A stretch of 64,000 nucleotides of DNA from Methylotetracoccus oryzae. GTDB lineage: Bacteria > Pseudomonadota > Gammaproteobacteria > Methylococcales > Methylococcaceae. A program made the translations under genes and the position numbers. The notes beneath the pieces were generated by a model, which was not told the DNA's origin, searched no databases, and was given only the letters and a program-made list of their open reading frames with translations. Positions 42,707 through 53,127 of this stretch are shown one piece after another. The stretch spans positions 62,001 to 126,000 of the forward strand of contig NZ_SRSH01000008.1 of NCBI RefSeq assembly GCF_006175985.1, in the 5' to 3' direction. The first letter of the stretch is position 1. Each line of letters opens with the position of its first letter.

Positions 42707-43016
42707 AAGGTAACAGCACCTGCTCGGTGCCGGCGCCGCCGAGGTTGTCCGACCAGTGAACCGTGAGCCGGTCGCCGGACGCACCTCCCTCGAACCGGAA
42801 CGACAGATAGGGATCGCGCGACACCGCGGTACTGAGTGTACAGTCCACCAGCAACTGGCCGTTGCGCTCGATGCGCAGTTCGCGCAGATAGTGCGCCGCG
42901 ATAAGCGCGTTGCTTGAAGGATCTCTTTGGCGTCCCGTATGCATCGGATGCGTGATCAACAGCCGCACCTCGGTCATGCCGTCGAGTCGTTTGGTTCGAA
43001 TCTTGATCGGGACCAT
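42705..43016 (-). CDS. soxZ: Sulfur carrier subunit SoxZ
   Basis: A 103-residue protein with the SoxZ pattern: TEVRLLITHPMHTGRQRDPSSNALIAAHYLRELRIERNGQLLVD, then DPYLSFRFEGGASGDRLTVHWSDN. SoxZ pairs with SoxY to carry sulfur intermediates on the SoxY C-terminal Cys during thiosulfate oxidation in the periplasm. SoxZ has no signal and is exported with SoxY. Here it is divergent from soxY, 126 bases apart, instead of following it. Confidence 0.9.
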   Translation of the reverse strand: MVPIKIRTKRLDGMTEVRLLITHPMHTGRQRDPSSNALIAAHYLRELRIERNGQLLVDCTLSTAVSRDPYLSFRFEGGASGDRLTVHWSDNLGGAGTEQVLLP

Positions 43017-43142
43017 GCCGGATGAGATGCCTCGAAGAGGGGGACCGCGCCGACGTGAACGATCACGTTGGCCGCGCGCTTGATTTGATGCCGGCGACTA
43101 GAGTATCCATAGTCGTATGGCCAGACAAACCGCAGCGGTGGC

Positions 43143-43616
43143 ATGCGCATGAACCCAGGGCAACCCGGTAGCCGGAGAGACTTCCTCCATCGACTCGTCG
43201 ATGCAGCCCTTCTGGTCTGTGTCGCAGGAGCCTCTCGTGCCGGAACGCGGCCCCGGGTGGCCACGGACGACCCTGACGATCCGTTAGCGCTCGCCTTGCG
43301 CCGTGAGGTCGGGCCGGCCGAGCTCGGGAGCACCTCGCTGCTGAGCTTCACGATTCCGGCGGTTGCCGAGGACGGTGCGGTGGTACCGGTCAGCCTGGAA
43401 AGCCGGATCGCCCGAACCGATCGGCTGGTACTGTTGGCCGAGAAGAACCCCTTCCCACTGCTCGCGGCCTTCGACTTTGCTGCGCCGGCCGTGCCGTTCG
43501 TCACGCTGCGGGTCAAATTGAATGCAACCGGTCGCGTCGTCGCTTTGGCGCGGGCCAACGGCCGCTATTTCGCGACGGAGAGGCTCGTACGCGTCGTCGT
43601 GGGGGGCTGCGGCTGA
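43143..43616 (+). CDS. soxY: Sulfur carrier subunit SoxY
   Basis: A 157-residue protein with a twin-arginine signal (SRRDFLHRLVDAALLV). The mature part has FTIPAVAEDGAVVPVSLESRI and RLVLLAEKNPFPLLAAFDF and ends VRVVVGGCG. The C-terminal Cys is the sulfur attachment site; most SoxY end GGCGG, so this one lacks the last Gly. The start at 43143 or 43149 is equally possible. Together with divergent soxZ this gives a carrier pair; no soxA, soxB or soxX gene lies in the window. Confidence 0.9.
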   Translation: MRMNPGQPGSRRDFLHRLVDAALLVCVAGASRAGTRPRVATDDPDDPLALALRREVGPAELGSTSLLSFTIPAVAEDGAVVPVSLESRIARTDRLVLLAEKNPFPLLAAFDFAAPAVPFVTLRVKLNATGRVVALARANGRYFATERLVRVVVGGCG

Positions 43617-43620
43617 ACAC

Positions 43621-44358
43621 TCAGCCCTTCAAGAACGCGCGCAGCAGTTGCGCCACGTCTGTCATCCCGCGGCCCAGGTGTAGCTCGATCTCGGCCATTG
43701 TGATCTCGCCCTCGGATTTTCCTGCGCCCCAGTTTGCGACGACTGCACAGCATGCGTATGGCAGAGAGAGCTCGCGTGCCAGCGCGGCTTCCGGCATGCC
43801 GGTCATCCCGACCAGATCGCAGCCGTCCCGCTCCATGCGGCGGATCTCGGCAGCCGTCTCCAGGCGCGGTCCCTGGGTGGTGCCGTAGGTTCCGCCATCG
43901 ACCGCCGCGACCTTAGCCCTATCGGCAGCAGCGAGCAGTCGCTGGCGCAGATCCGCCGTATAGGGTTCGGTGAAGTCGATATGGACGACCTCGGCGAGAT
44001 CGTCCTCGAAGAAGGTTCCCGCACGGCTGTGCGTGTAGTCGACCAGTTGATCGGGGATGACGACCCGGCCCGGACTCATGGCATCGGTGATGCCGCCGAC
44101 CGCGGCCACTGCAATGACCTCGGTCGCGCCGGCCGCGCGCAAAGCCCAGATATTGGCGCGGTAGTTGATGCGATGCGGGGGCGTGCGGTGCGGGTTTCCG
44201 TGTCGCGCCAGGAAAATCACTTCGCCCCCGTGCAGGCGGCCCTGCAGGAGTTCGGAGGATGGCTCGCCGAATGGTGTCGCGATACGCTCGCTTCCGGTGA
44301 TCTCGATCCCTTCAAGGCGGGTGAGTCCGGTTCCGCCAATAATCGCCGTGACAGTCAT
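43621..44358 (-). CDS. S-methyl-5'-thioinosine phosphorylase (MTIP)
   Basis: A 245-residue phosphorylase of the MTAP/PNP family: IGGTGLTRLEGI, FLARHGNPHRTPPHRINYRANIWAL, VGGITDAMSPGRVVIPDQ, and GTYGTTQGPRLETAAEIRRM. The short length and RHG(N)PHR...YRANIWAL fit the bacterial enzyme that splits methylthioinosine into hypoxanthine and methylthioribose-1-phosphate (as in Pseudomonas), rather than the eukaryotic-type MTAP. The product methylthioribose-1-phosphate is the substrate of MtnA at 56529. The neighbouring hpt can recycle hypoxanthine. Confidence 0.85.
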   Translation of the reverse strand: MTVTAIIGGTGLTRLEGIEITGSERIATPFGEPSSELLQGRLHGGEVIFLARHGNPHRTPPHRINYRANIWALRAAGATEVIAVAAVGGITDAMSPGRVVIPDQLVDYTHSRAGTFFEDDLAEVVHIDFTEPYTADLRQRLLAAADRAKVAAVDGGTYGTTQGPRLETAAEIRRMERDGCDLVGMTGMPEAALARELSLPYACCAVVANWGAGKSEGEITMAEIELHLGRGMTDVAQLLRAFLKG

Positions 44359-44373
44359 GGCTTGCGTCGTCCG

Positions 44374-44922
44374 CTACAGGTGGGTGCAGGCATAGATTCC
44401 GGCGGCATTGCGCAGGTAATTGCGATAGTCCATCCCGTAGCCGAACAGATAACGGTCGTCCGCCTCCAGGCCGACGAAATCGGCGCGACAGGGTTTGGCG
44501 CGCGGTAGCCTCTTTTCGATCAGCACGGCGATCAGCGCGACGGCAGCGCCTTGTTCGACGCAGTAGCGCTGCAACTCGGCCAGCGTGTGGCCCTCATCGA
44601 GCACGTCGTCAACCAGCACGACGGTTCGGCCCGCTAGCGGTGTCTTGGGGTGCAGCCGCCACTGGAGGCTGCTGCCCTGCGTCTCGCCGCGGTAACGGCT
44701 GACGCTGACGGAATCGAGCTGCAGCGGGAAATCCAGCAGCGGCAGAAGCTTGCCGCAGAAAATGATGCCGCCATCGAGGACGGTGACGACGAGCGGATTG
44801 CTGCCCGCGACTCTCCGGGAGAGTTCGGCGGCGACGCGGCAGATGGCTGACTCGACCTCGGCACAGGAGTACAGCAATTCGGCGGCCGCACGGACTTCGG
44901 CCAGGTGCGCGAGGGTCGTCAT
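44374..44922 (-). CDS. hpt: Hypoxanthine(-guanine) phosphoribosyltransferase
   Basis: A 182-residue type I PRTase: the PRPP-binding motif VVLVDDVLDEGHTL, and VVTVLDGGIIFCGKLLPLL. It makes IMP from hypoxanthine and PRPP. The ATG at 44922 overlaps the nagZ stop (ATGA); the frame is open further but runs inside nagZ. The next gene, MTIP, produces hypoxanthine, so the pair forms a salvage unit for the purine part of methylthioadenosine. Confidence 0.9.
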   Translation of the reverse strand: MTTLAHLAEVRAAAELLYSCAEVESAICRVAAELSRRVAGSNPLVVTVLDGGIIFCGKLLPLLDFPLQLDSVSVSRYRGETQGSSLQWRLHPKTPLAGRTVVLVDDVLDEGHTLAELQRYCVEQGAAVALIAVLIEKRLPRAKPCRADFVGLEADDRYLFGYGMDYRNYLRNAAGIYACTHL

Positions 44923-45986
44923 GCCGCCGGCGCCTCGTCGAGGCGGCGCAGCGCCGTCGTTGCTTCGCGCCACTCGGTGCTCTCCGCAAGCTGAGTCCGG
45001 ACTACTGGAAATCGGCCGCGCATCGCTTCCAGCCGCCTCTGGCGCTCCGGCGGGTCATCGTCGGCGAGCGCGTCCAGAACGGGTTCGACCGCCTCCGAGA
45101 CGTTACACACGAGCACCATGTCACAGCCGGCGTCCAGGGCCGCCCGGGATCGTTCGGATAGGGTGCCGGCGACCTGCGCGCCGAACATCGATAAGTCATC
45201 GCTGAACACCGCCCCAGTGAACCCGAGCCGGCGGCGCAGCACCTCCTCGATCCAAAACCGGGAAAATCCGGCCGGTGAGGCATCGCAGGCGGGGAACAGG
45301 ACGTGTGCCGGCATGATGCCCTGAATGCCGGCTTCTATCAGCGCGCGAAAGGGGATCAGGTCCCTTTCGTCAATCTCTTCCCAGGCCCGGTGGTCTATCG
45401 GGAGGGCAAGGTGGGAGTCCGCGCTGACGCCACCGTGGCCAGGGAAGTGTTTGCCGACGGCTGCCATCCCGGCCCTCTGCATGCCGCGGAAAAAAGCAGC
45501 AGCCAGTGCGGCGGCTTCTCCGGGCTGGTTGGAGAATGCCCGGTCACCGATGACCTGGCTGATACCGCATTCCACGTCCAGCACGGGCGCAAAGCTGAAG
45601 TCGACGTCGGCCGCGCGCAGTTCGCTGGCCATTAGCCAGCCGGCCGATTCGGCGGCTTGTGCCGCCGTGGCGTCTGACCCGGTGGTGCGATAGGCGGCCG
45701 CCGCGGGCAGGCGCGTGAACTCGGTTCGAAAGCGTTGTACGCGGCCACCTTCGTGGTCAACGGCGATCAGTACCCCGGGTCTCGCGTCCCGGATAGCGGC
45801 AATCAACGAGCAGAGCTGGGCGAGATTCTCGTAGTTGCGCGAGAACAGAATAACGCCGCCGGTCGCCGGGTGTCGCAGGCGGCGAACTTCGGTCGCGTCC
45901 AGCGTCATGCCGGCCAGATCGATCATGACGGGTCCGAGATGCGCGTGGGTCTTCACGATAGCCTTAAGGGAACGAGTTGCGGGCAA
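44919..45986 (-). CDS. nagZ: Beta-N-acetylhexosaminidase NagZ
   Basis: A 355-residue GH3 enzyme that removes GlcNAc from peptidoglycan fragments in the cytoplasm. [46 protein letters not shown] (the His-Asp loop acting as acid/base) and the nucleophile in [10 protein letters not shown] are all present. The start at 45986 includes about 20 residues before MIDLAGMTL; a later start at that Met is possible. First gene of the nagZ-hpt-MTIP unit, divergent from hfq. Confidence 0.95.
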   Translation of the reverse strand: MPATRSLKAIVKTHAHLGPVMIDLAGMTLDATEVRRLRHPATGGVILFSRNYENLAQLCSLIAAIRDARPGVLIAVDHEGGRVQRFRTEFTRLPAAAAYRTTGSDATAAQAAESAGWLMASELRAADVDFSFAPVLDVECGISQVIGDRAFSNQPGEAAALAAAFFRGMQRAGMAAVGKHFPGHGGVSADSHLALPIDHRAWEEIDERDLIPFRALIEAGIQGIMPAHVLFPACDASPAGFSRFWIEEVLRRRLGFTGAVFSDDLSMFGAQVAGTLSERSRAALDAGCDMVLVCNVSEAVEPVLDALADDDPPERQRRLEAMRGRFPVVRTQLAESTEWREATTALRRLDEAPAA

Positions 45987-46219
45987 AGGATTCTAACCCA
46001 TTCGCCAGACCGATGGCGCCGTCCATCGGCAGTGGCGAACTTGCACTGGGAGGCTTGGCGTGTCGGCGAATGAACGCCGCTGAGCAAGGGGTCGCGCGAG
46101 TTCGGAAGCGCTGCGTCAATGGCGCGCGCGATGGCGGAAAACGGCGTTTTCTGATTAAATGTGGACGTTTGGTGATGCGAGCGGTGCCGCAGCAAGAACT
46201 AAAAATAAGGGGAAATAGG

Positions 46220-46471
46220 ATGTCGAAAGGGCAAAATCTGCAGGATCCCTTCCTGAACGTGCTTCGGAAAGAGCATGTACCCGTATCTATCTATCTTGTG
46301 AACGGTATCAAATTGCAGGGCAAGATCGATTCCTTCGATCAATATGTGATCATGCTGAAAAACACCATCAGCCAGATGGTTTACAAACATGCGATCTCCA
46401 CAATAGTACCCGCTCGACAAGTCCGTCTTCCGCACGGCGACGATGCAGAGGGCGAAGGCGAGGATGCTTGA
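46220..46471 (+). CDS. hfq: RNA chaperone Hfq
   Basis: An 83-residue protein: [29 protein letters not shown], Sm1 ([18 protein letters not shown]) and Sm2 with the YKHAIST motif. Hfq hexamers pair small RNAs with mRNAs. The C-terminal tail is short and acidic ([10 protein letters not shown]). AAGGGG and AGG precede the ATG. hfq usually follows miaA; here it is preceded by the divergent nagZ and followed by hflX, the common gammaproteobacterial order. Confidence 0.97.
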   Translation: MSKGQNLQDPFLNVLRKEHVPVSIYLVNGIKLQGKIDSFDQYVIMLKNTISQMVYKHAISTIVPARQVRLPHGDDAEGEGEDA

Positions 46472-46523
46472 GTGTCCACGGGTCGGAATCTTACCGTAGA
46501 CAAACTCTCGCCGGGGCACATGA

Positions 46524-47813
46524 TTGTTTGATCGGCCGAGTGCGGGCGAGCGGGCCGTTCTGGTCCACGTTCAGCTGGCACCGGTGCCCAACGACGTTGA
46601 CGAACTGAGGGAGTTGGCGATCTCCGCGGGTGCCGATCCGGTGGCTGTCGTGCGGACGCGGCGACACAGCCCGGATCCCCGCTATTGCATCGGCAGCGGT
46701 AAGTTGACCGAGCTTGCCGAGGTCGTGCAGGCGAGCGAGGCCGAACTCGTTCTTTTCGATAATCCCTTGACGCCAAGTCAGGAGCGGAATCTAGAAAAGG
46801 CCTTGAATGTTCGGGTAATTGACCGAACGGCACTGATCCTCGACATCTTTGCGCAGCGCGCGCAATCCTTCGAAGGAAAGCTCCAGGTTGAACTCGCCCA
46901 GCTCCGGCACCTGTCCACGCGACTGGTTCGCGGCTGGACCCACTTGGAGCGGCAGAAAGGCGGTATCGGACTCCGCGGACCCGGCGAGACGCAGCTGGAA
47001 ACCGATAAGCGGCTGATCGCCAATCGCATCCGGCAGATTCGGAAAAAGCTCGACAAGGTCGAGCAACAGCGCGATCAGGGGCGTCAGGCCCGTCGGCGCA
47101 ACGCAGTTCCCGTCGTCGGCCTGGTCGGTTACACGAATGCCGGCAAATCCAGCTTGTTCAATGCCTTGACGCAGTCCGAGGTGTATGCCGCCGACCAGTT
47201 GTTCGCAACGCTGGATCCGACCTTGCGGCGGCGCCCGGTCGGTCCCAATCTGGCGGTCATTCTGGCCGATACCGTCGGCTTCATCCGGGACCTCCCGCAC
47301 GAGCTGATCGCGGCTTTCCGCTCGACGCTGCACGAGGCGAGCCGAGCGGATCTGTTGCTTCACGTCATCGACGTCAGTGACGAACATGCCGCTGAAAAGT
47401 ACACGGAAGTCGAAGCCGTGCTGGCAGAGATCGGAGCGGAGTCAGTACCCCGGATCGAGGTCTACAACAAAATCGACCTGATCGAGGGTGAGAGCAGTCG
47501 TTACGAGCGGGATTCGGAAGGACGCGTGGCCCGTATCTGGCTCTCCGCGCGATCGCGGGAGGGTCTTGAATGGCTCGATCAGGCGTTTGAGGAGCACTTC
47601 GCCGCCGATCTGACCGTGCTCCGGCTGCGCCTGGCGCCCGCCGAGTCCGCGCTGAGAGCCAAACTTTATCAGCTCGGCAGGGTCCTAGAAGAGCGTGACG
47701 ATGACGGCGGGGGGTGGCACCTGGTGGTGGAACTACCTACCCTCGAACTCCGGCGTCTCGAATCATCCGGTTTCGTCATGCCGCGCGCCGACGTGGCCGA
47801 GGCTGCTGCCTAG
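46524..47813 (+). CDS. hflX: Ribosome-associated GTPase HflX
   Basis: A 429-residue GTPase. N-terminal HflX domain with GSGKLTELAEVV and VIDRTALILDIFAQRAQSFEGKLQVELAQL, then GIGLRGPGETQLETDKR, and the G domain with P-loop GYTNAGKSSLFN, switch DTVGFIRDLPHELIAAFRSTLHE and NKID. HflX splits stalled ribosomes. The start is a TTG (MFDRPSAGERAV), 52 bases after hfq; no strong ribosome binding site. Confidence 0.95.
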   Translation: MFDRPSAGERAVLVHVQLAPVPNDVDELRELAISAGADPVAVVRTRRHSPDPRYCIGSGKLTELAEVVQASEAELVLFDNPLTPSQERNLEKALNVRVIDRTALILDIFAQRAQSFEGKLQVELAQLRHLSTRLVRGWTHLERQKGGIGLRGPGETQLETDKRLIANRIRQIRKKLDKVEQQRDQGRQARRRNAVPVVGLVGYTNAGKSSLFNALTQSEVYAADQLFATLDPTLRRRPVGPNLAVILADTVGFIRDLPHELIAAFRSTLHEASRADLLLHVIDVSDEHAAEKYTEVEAVLAEIGAESVPRIEVYNKIDLIEGESSRYERDSEGRVARIWLSARSREGLEWLDQAFEEHFAADLTVLRLRLAPAESALRAKLYQLGRVLEERDDDGGGWHLVVELPTLELRRLESSGFVMPRADVAEAAA

Positions 47814-47863
47814 TACGCAGTTCCCCCGCACCGCGTCCGCGCTCACCGCGCCGGCGTTTAATT

Positions 47864-47892
47864 TTGTCAGCACGCCGTTTTTTGCGGATAAT
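47864..47892 (+). promoter_or_regulatory. Sigma-70 promoter for hflKC
   Basis: TTGTCA (five of six), exactly 17 bases, GATAAT (five of six), ending 53 bases before the hflK ATG, in the gap after hflX. One of the two best promoter matches in the window. Confidence 0.65.
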
Positions 47893-47945
47893 CGCCGGTC
47901 TTGCGGATCGGCCGTAGCCACCGATTGTTTATGAGGAGCGTACTA

Positions 47946-49139
47946 ATGTCCTGGAACGAACCGGGCAGCCCGAAGAAAGACCCCTGGAGTGGGCGCGACC
48001 AGCAGGAATCTCCGCCGGATCTGGAAGAAGTGCTGCGATCCTTGCAGGACCGGTTCAACCGCCTGTTCGGCGGCCGTGGCGGCTCAGGCCCGGGCGGCAG
48101 CATGGGTAATCCCGGAAAGCTCGTGGGACTGGCCGCAGGCGGTCTCGTTCTGATCTGGATTCTGACCGGTATCTACATCGTGCAGGAAGGCAACCGTGGC
48201 GTCGTGACGCGCTTCGGCAAGTACGCAGAGACCACGATGCCCGGCCCGCATTGGCACATTCCGGCGCCCATCGAGAGCGTGCAGATCGTGAATGTCGAAC
48301 AACAGCGTGTCACCGAAGTCGGCACTCGCGTGAGTGGTCGCTCCTCGCAAGACATGGCGTCCGGCGAATCTCTGATGCTGACGCAGGACGAGAACATCGT
48401 CGACGTGCACCTGACCGTGCAATACCAGATAAAGGATGCCAAGGAGTATCTCTTCTCGGTACTGGCCCCGGAAGCCACGCTGAAGCAGGCCACCAAAAGC
48501 GCCCAGCGCGCGGTGATCGGCAAGAGCACGATGGATTTCGTGCTGACCGAGGGCCGCAGCGAGGTTGCCGAGGAAATCAAGAACGAAGTCCAGAGGATGC
48601 TGGACGACTACGGTACGGGTATCCGGGTGTTGTCGGTCAACCTGATGGATGCCCAGCCTCCCGAGGAAGTGCAGCCCGCCTTCGCGGATGCCATCAAGGC
48701 GCGCGAGGACGAACAGCGTTTGAAGAACGAAGCGCAATCCTACGCCAATGAAGTCATTCCGAAGGCCCGGGGCGCGGCGGCGCGTCTGTCCGAGGAAGCT
48801 GAGGCGTACAAACAGCGCGTCATCGCTCGGGCACAGGGTGAAGCGGGACGCTTCAGTCGCCTGCTCGCGGAATACGAAAAGGCCCCGGACGTCACGCGCG
48901 AGCGCCTTTACATCGAAACGCTGCAGGATATCTACAGCCGCTCGAACGTCACGCTGGTCGATGTCAAGGGCGGCAACAACATGTTCTACCTGCCCCTCGA
49001 CAAACTGCGAGCGGCAAGCGCTCCCGCCGTCTCGATGGCGGAGGAGGACAGAATCTCTCAGCTTCAGGATTCGTCCGATAGTGGCGCGAGAATCGTACGC
49101 CCTGCAGCGCGTGGTCGCGAGGGAAGGAGCCAGCAATGA
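47946..49139 (+). CDS. hflK: FtsH protease modulator HflK
   Basis: A 397-residue SPFH-domain protein: a Gly/Pro-rich N-terminus (FGGRGGSGPGGSMGN), a single helix (VGLAAGGLVLIWILTGIYIV), then the SPFH domain from QEGNRGVVTRFGKYAETTMPGPHWHIP to the coiled coil (EEAEAYKQRVIARAQGEAGRF). HflK and HflC build the membrane cage around FtsH. ATG 47946 has GAGGAG nine bases upstream; the open frame before it is shadow. Confidence 0.96.
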   Translation: MSWNEPGSPKKDPWSGRDQQESPPDLEEVLRSLQDRFNRLFGGRGGSGPGGSMGNPGKLVGLAAGGLVLIWILTGIYIVQEGNRGVVTRFGKYAETTMPGPHWHIPAPIESVQIVNVEQQRVTEVGTRVSGRSSQDMASGESLMLTQDENIVDVHLTVQYQIKDAKEYLFSVLAPEATLKQATKSAQRAVIGKSTMDFVLTEGRSEVAEEIKNEVQRMLDDYGTGIRVLSVNLMDAQPPEEVQPAFADAIKAREDEQRLKNEAQSYANEVIPKARGAAARLSEEAEAYKQRVIARAQGEAGRFSRLLAEYEKAPDVTRERLYIETLQDIYSRSNVTLVDVKGGNNMFYLPLDKLRAASAPAVSMAEEDRISQLQDSSDSGARIVRPAARGREGRSQQ

Positions 49140-49996
49140 CACAGATAAAGACTATTTCATTCATCGGTATCGTTTTGCTGGTTCTGGCGTCGATGTCGAT
49201 GTTCACCGTGTCGGAAACCGAAAAGGCGATCAAATTTCAATTGGGAGAGATCGTTCGGGACGACTACACGCCGGGTTTGTATTTCAAAATTCCGCTGATC
49301 AATAACGTCAAGAAGTTTGATGCGCGGGTGCTGACTCTGGAGTCACGTCCGGAGCGCTACCTGACATCGGAAAAGAAGAACGTCATCGTCGACGCCTTCA
49401 CCAAATGGCGAGTCAAGGACGTCGCGACGTATTACAAAAAGGTCTCGGGCGATATCGCGCAAGCCAACATCCGCCTCGACCAGAACATCAAGGATGCCAC
49501 GCGCAGCGAATTCAGTCGCCGCACGATCGGGCAGATGCTTTCCTCGGAACGCAACGAATTGCGCGACATCCTCGTGAAGGCGCTCGCCCCCAAGGCCGAG
49601 GAATTGGGTGTAGAGATCCTGGACATTCGCATCATGCGAGTCGACCTGCCCAGCGAGGTCAGTTCGTCGGTCTATCGAAGAATGGAAGCCGAGCGGGCGC
49701 GCGTGGCGCGTGATTTCCGGTCGCGCGGCGCGGAGAGCGCCGAGCGGATTCGCGCCGATGCGGATAGGCAGCGCGAGATCATCCTGGCCGAAGCCTATCG
49801 GGACGCGGAACTGAAGCGTGGTGAGGGCGATGCCACGGCATCCGAAACCTATGCGCAGTCCTACGGTAAGAACAAGGATTTCTTTGCATTTTACCGCAGC
49901 CTGAGCGCCTACAAGGGCGCGTTCCAGGGCGAAGGGAATACGATTGTGACGGATCCGGATTCAGAGTTCTTCCGTTACTTCAAGCAGCTCCGCTAG
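49136..49996 (+). CDS. hflC: FtsH protease modulator HflC
   Basis: A 286-residue partner of HflK with an N-terminal helix (ISFIGIVLLVLASMSMFTV) and SPFH domain (VSETEKAIKFQLGEIVRDDYTPGLYFKIPLI, RNELRDILVKALAPKAEELGVEILDIRIMRVDLPSEVSSSVYRRM). The start overlaps the hflK stop by 4 bases (ATGA), so the two are made in a fixed ratio. Confidence 0.96.
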   Translation: MTQIKTISFIGIVLLVLASMSMFTVSETEKAIKFQLGEIVRDDYTPGLYFKIPLINNVKKFDARVLTLESRPERYLTSEKKNVIVDAFTKWRVKDVATYYKKVSGDIAQANIRLDQNIKDATRSEFSRRTIGQMLSSERNELRDILVKALAPKAEELGVEILDIRIMRVDLPSEVSSSVYRRMEAERARVARDFRSRGAESAERIRADADRQREIILAEAYRDAELKRGEGDATASETYAQSYGKNKDFFAFYRSLSAYKGAFQGEGNTIVTDPDSEFFRYFKQLR

Positions 49997-50135
49997 ACTT
50001 CCGGACCGGGACCCCGGCAGCCCCGATCTCCAGGCGCTGCCGCGGTCTCATGACCGAGATGCCATCCTGTATCATTCCAGCGCCCGGACCACCGCAGCGG
50101 TGTCCGGGCGCAACGCCGTGTCAATTGCCGATCAC

Positions 50136-51359
50136 ATGACTCGTCCCAGCCTCCACGACGATACTTGGCTGCTCCCCGAGGGCATAGAGGAAATACTCCC
50201 CGACGACGCGGCGCGTCTGGAACGTATGCGTCGAGAAGTGCTCGATCTGTTTTCCACCTGGGGTTATCGCCTCGTGGTGACGCCGCTGATCGAGTTCATG
50301 GATTCCCTGCTGACGGGAACCGGGCATGATCTCGACATCAAGACCTTTAAACTGATCGATCAAGTCAGCGGCCGCCTGTTGGGGGTCCGCGCGGACATGA
50401 CACCGCAGGTGGCGCGGATCGATGCCCGCCATTCGGAAGAAGGCGTGCCATCCCGAATGTGCTATCTCGGAACCGTGCTGCATACGCTCAACGATCGGCT
50501 GGAGTCCTCGCGCAGTCCGATGCAGGTCGGTGCCGAGTTGTACGGCCATGCTGGCGGTGCCAGCGACCTGGAAGTCGTGGCGCTGATGTTGGAGATGCTG
50601 GCCGTCGCAGGGATCTCCAGCGTGCACCTCGACCTCGGGCACGTCGGTATTTATCGTTCGCTGGCGGCAGCCGCCGGGCTGGATTCGATCACCGAGAGGG
50701 AGTTGTTCGAGATCCTGCAGCGGAAGGCGCGCCCGGAACTGGGTGAGTGGCTGACCGCAGCCGCAGTGACGCCGACGGTAGCCGACCAGTTTGCCGCATT
50801 GATCGATCTCAATGGTGGGGTGGAGGTGCTGGCTCAGGCACGACAGCGTCTCGCTGCGGGCGACGGCGCACTGCATCGGGCGCTGGACGAACTGGAGAGC
50901 ATCGCCCACGCCGTGCAGCGACGCTTCCCCAGTCTCCCGATTCATTTCGACCTCGCTGAACTCCGGGGTTACCATTACCAGACCGGCGTCGTGTTCGCCG
51001 CCTTCGTACCGGGCTATGGCCGTGAGATCGCGCGTGGGGGACGCTACGACGATATCGGTCGCGTCTTCGGTCATGCCAGGCCGGCAACGGGATTCAGCGC
51101 GGATCTGCGGGTACTCGCGCGCCTTGGAGTGCAAACGCCCGCCGGTGACGACCTTCAGGGCACGGTCTTCGCGCCTTCCGTCGAGGACGAGTCGCTGCAT
51201 AGCGAGATCCGTAGCTTGAGAGCTGCCGGGCGGACCGTGATCTGTGAGCTTCCCGGTCAGGCAGCCTCGCCGCAGGCCATGGGCTGCACCCACCGATTGG
51301 AGTCGCGGGCGGGCGCATGGCAGTTGACGCCGGTGGCGGAGTTCGACGGACCGGCTTGA
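50136..51359 (+). CDS. hisZ: ATP phosphoribosyltransferase regulatory subunit HisZ
   Basis: A 407-residue paralogue of histidyl-tRNA synthetase without aminoacylation activity: DTWLLPEGIEEILPDDAARLERMRREVLDLF, DMTPQVARIDARHS, GAELYGHAGGASDLEVV. HisZ forms an octamer with the short form of HisG and confers histidine feedback control on the first step of histidine synthesis. HisG at 62858 is indeed the short form. ATG 50136 gives the usual start; GTG 50118 is possible. Confidence 0.94.
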   Translation: MTRPSLHDDTWLLPEGIEEILPDDAARLERMRREVLDLFSTWGYRLVVTPLIEFMDSLLTGTGHDLDIKTFKLIDQVSGRLLGVRADMTPQVARIDARHSEEGVPSRMCYLGTVLHTLNDRLESSRSPMQVGAELYGHAGGASDLEVVALMLEMLAVAGISSVHLDLGHVGIYRSLAAAAGLDSITERELFEILQRKARPELGEWLTAAAVTPTVADQFAALIDLNGGVEVLAQARQRLAAGDGALHRALDELESIAHAVQRRFPSLPIHFDLAELRGYHYQTGVVFAAFVPGYGREIARGGRYDDIGRVFGHARPATGFSADLRVLARLGVQTPAGDDLQGTVFAPSVEDESLHSEIRSLRAAGRTVICELPGQAASPQAMGCTHRLESRAGAWQLTPVAEFDGPA

Positions 51360-51416
51360 TTCGGTCTGCATAGCAGGGGTTTCTCTTCTGTTCTCGCGCC
51401 GGTTCGCGGGGTCTGA

Positions 51417-52802
<1,386 letters not shown>

Positions 52803-52813
52803 ACGGGGAAGGG

Positions 52814-52898
52814 TGGTGCCGAGGAGAGGACTTGAACCTCCAAGGGTCTCCCCACATGAACCTGAATCATGCGCGTCTACCAATTTCGCCACCTCGGC
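52814..52898 (-). tRNA. tRNA-Leu(CAG)
   Basis: On the minus strand the acceptor arm pairs GCCGAGG with CCTCGGC. The D arm (TGGTAGACGC), a loop TTCAGGT giving anticodon CAG, a long variable arm (class II) and the T arm (GGTTCAAGTC) are recognisable. The CCA end is encoded. It lies between purA and rnr, in the opposite direction to both. Confidence 0.93.
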
Positions 52899-52932
52899 AT
52901 GTCGAGCGCTTGACGCTCTCGAACAGCCGCGA

Positions 52933-52961
52933 AGAATAATGACTCGCGGCCAACCTGTCAA
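52933..52961 (-). promoter_or_regulatory. Strong sigma-70 promoter for tRNA-Leu
   Basis: On the minus strand TTGACA (perfect), 17 bases, TATTCT (four of six). The start would fall about 30 bases before the mature tRNA 5' end. Confidence 0.75.
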
Positions 52962-53127
52962 CCATGTTTCCATTTTTTCCGTATTCCGCGCGTCATGTCG
53001 GTTCGAGAGACCGCGACTTGCCCGCGGTTGACAGCCGGCCTGACTCCGCGTGGGGCGCCGCTAATCTGATCTCCCATCCGTTTTTCGGTCGTGGCTATCC
53101 CGGCCGGCTCAACCTTCTTGCTTGCAG

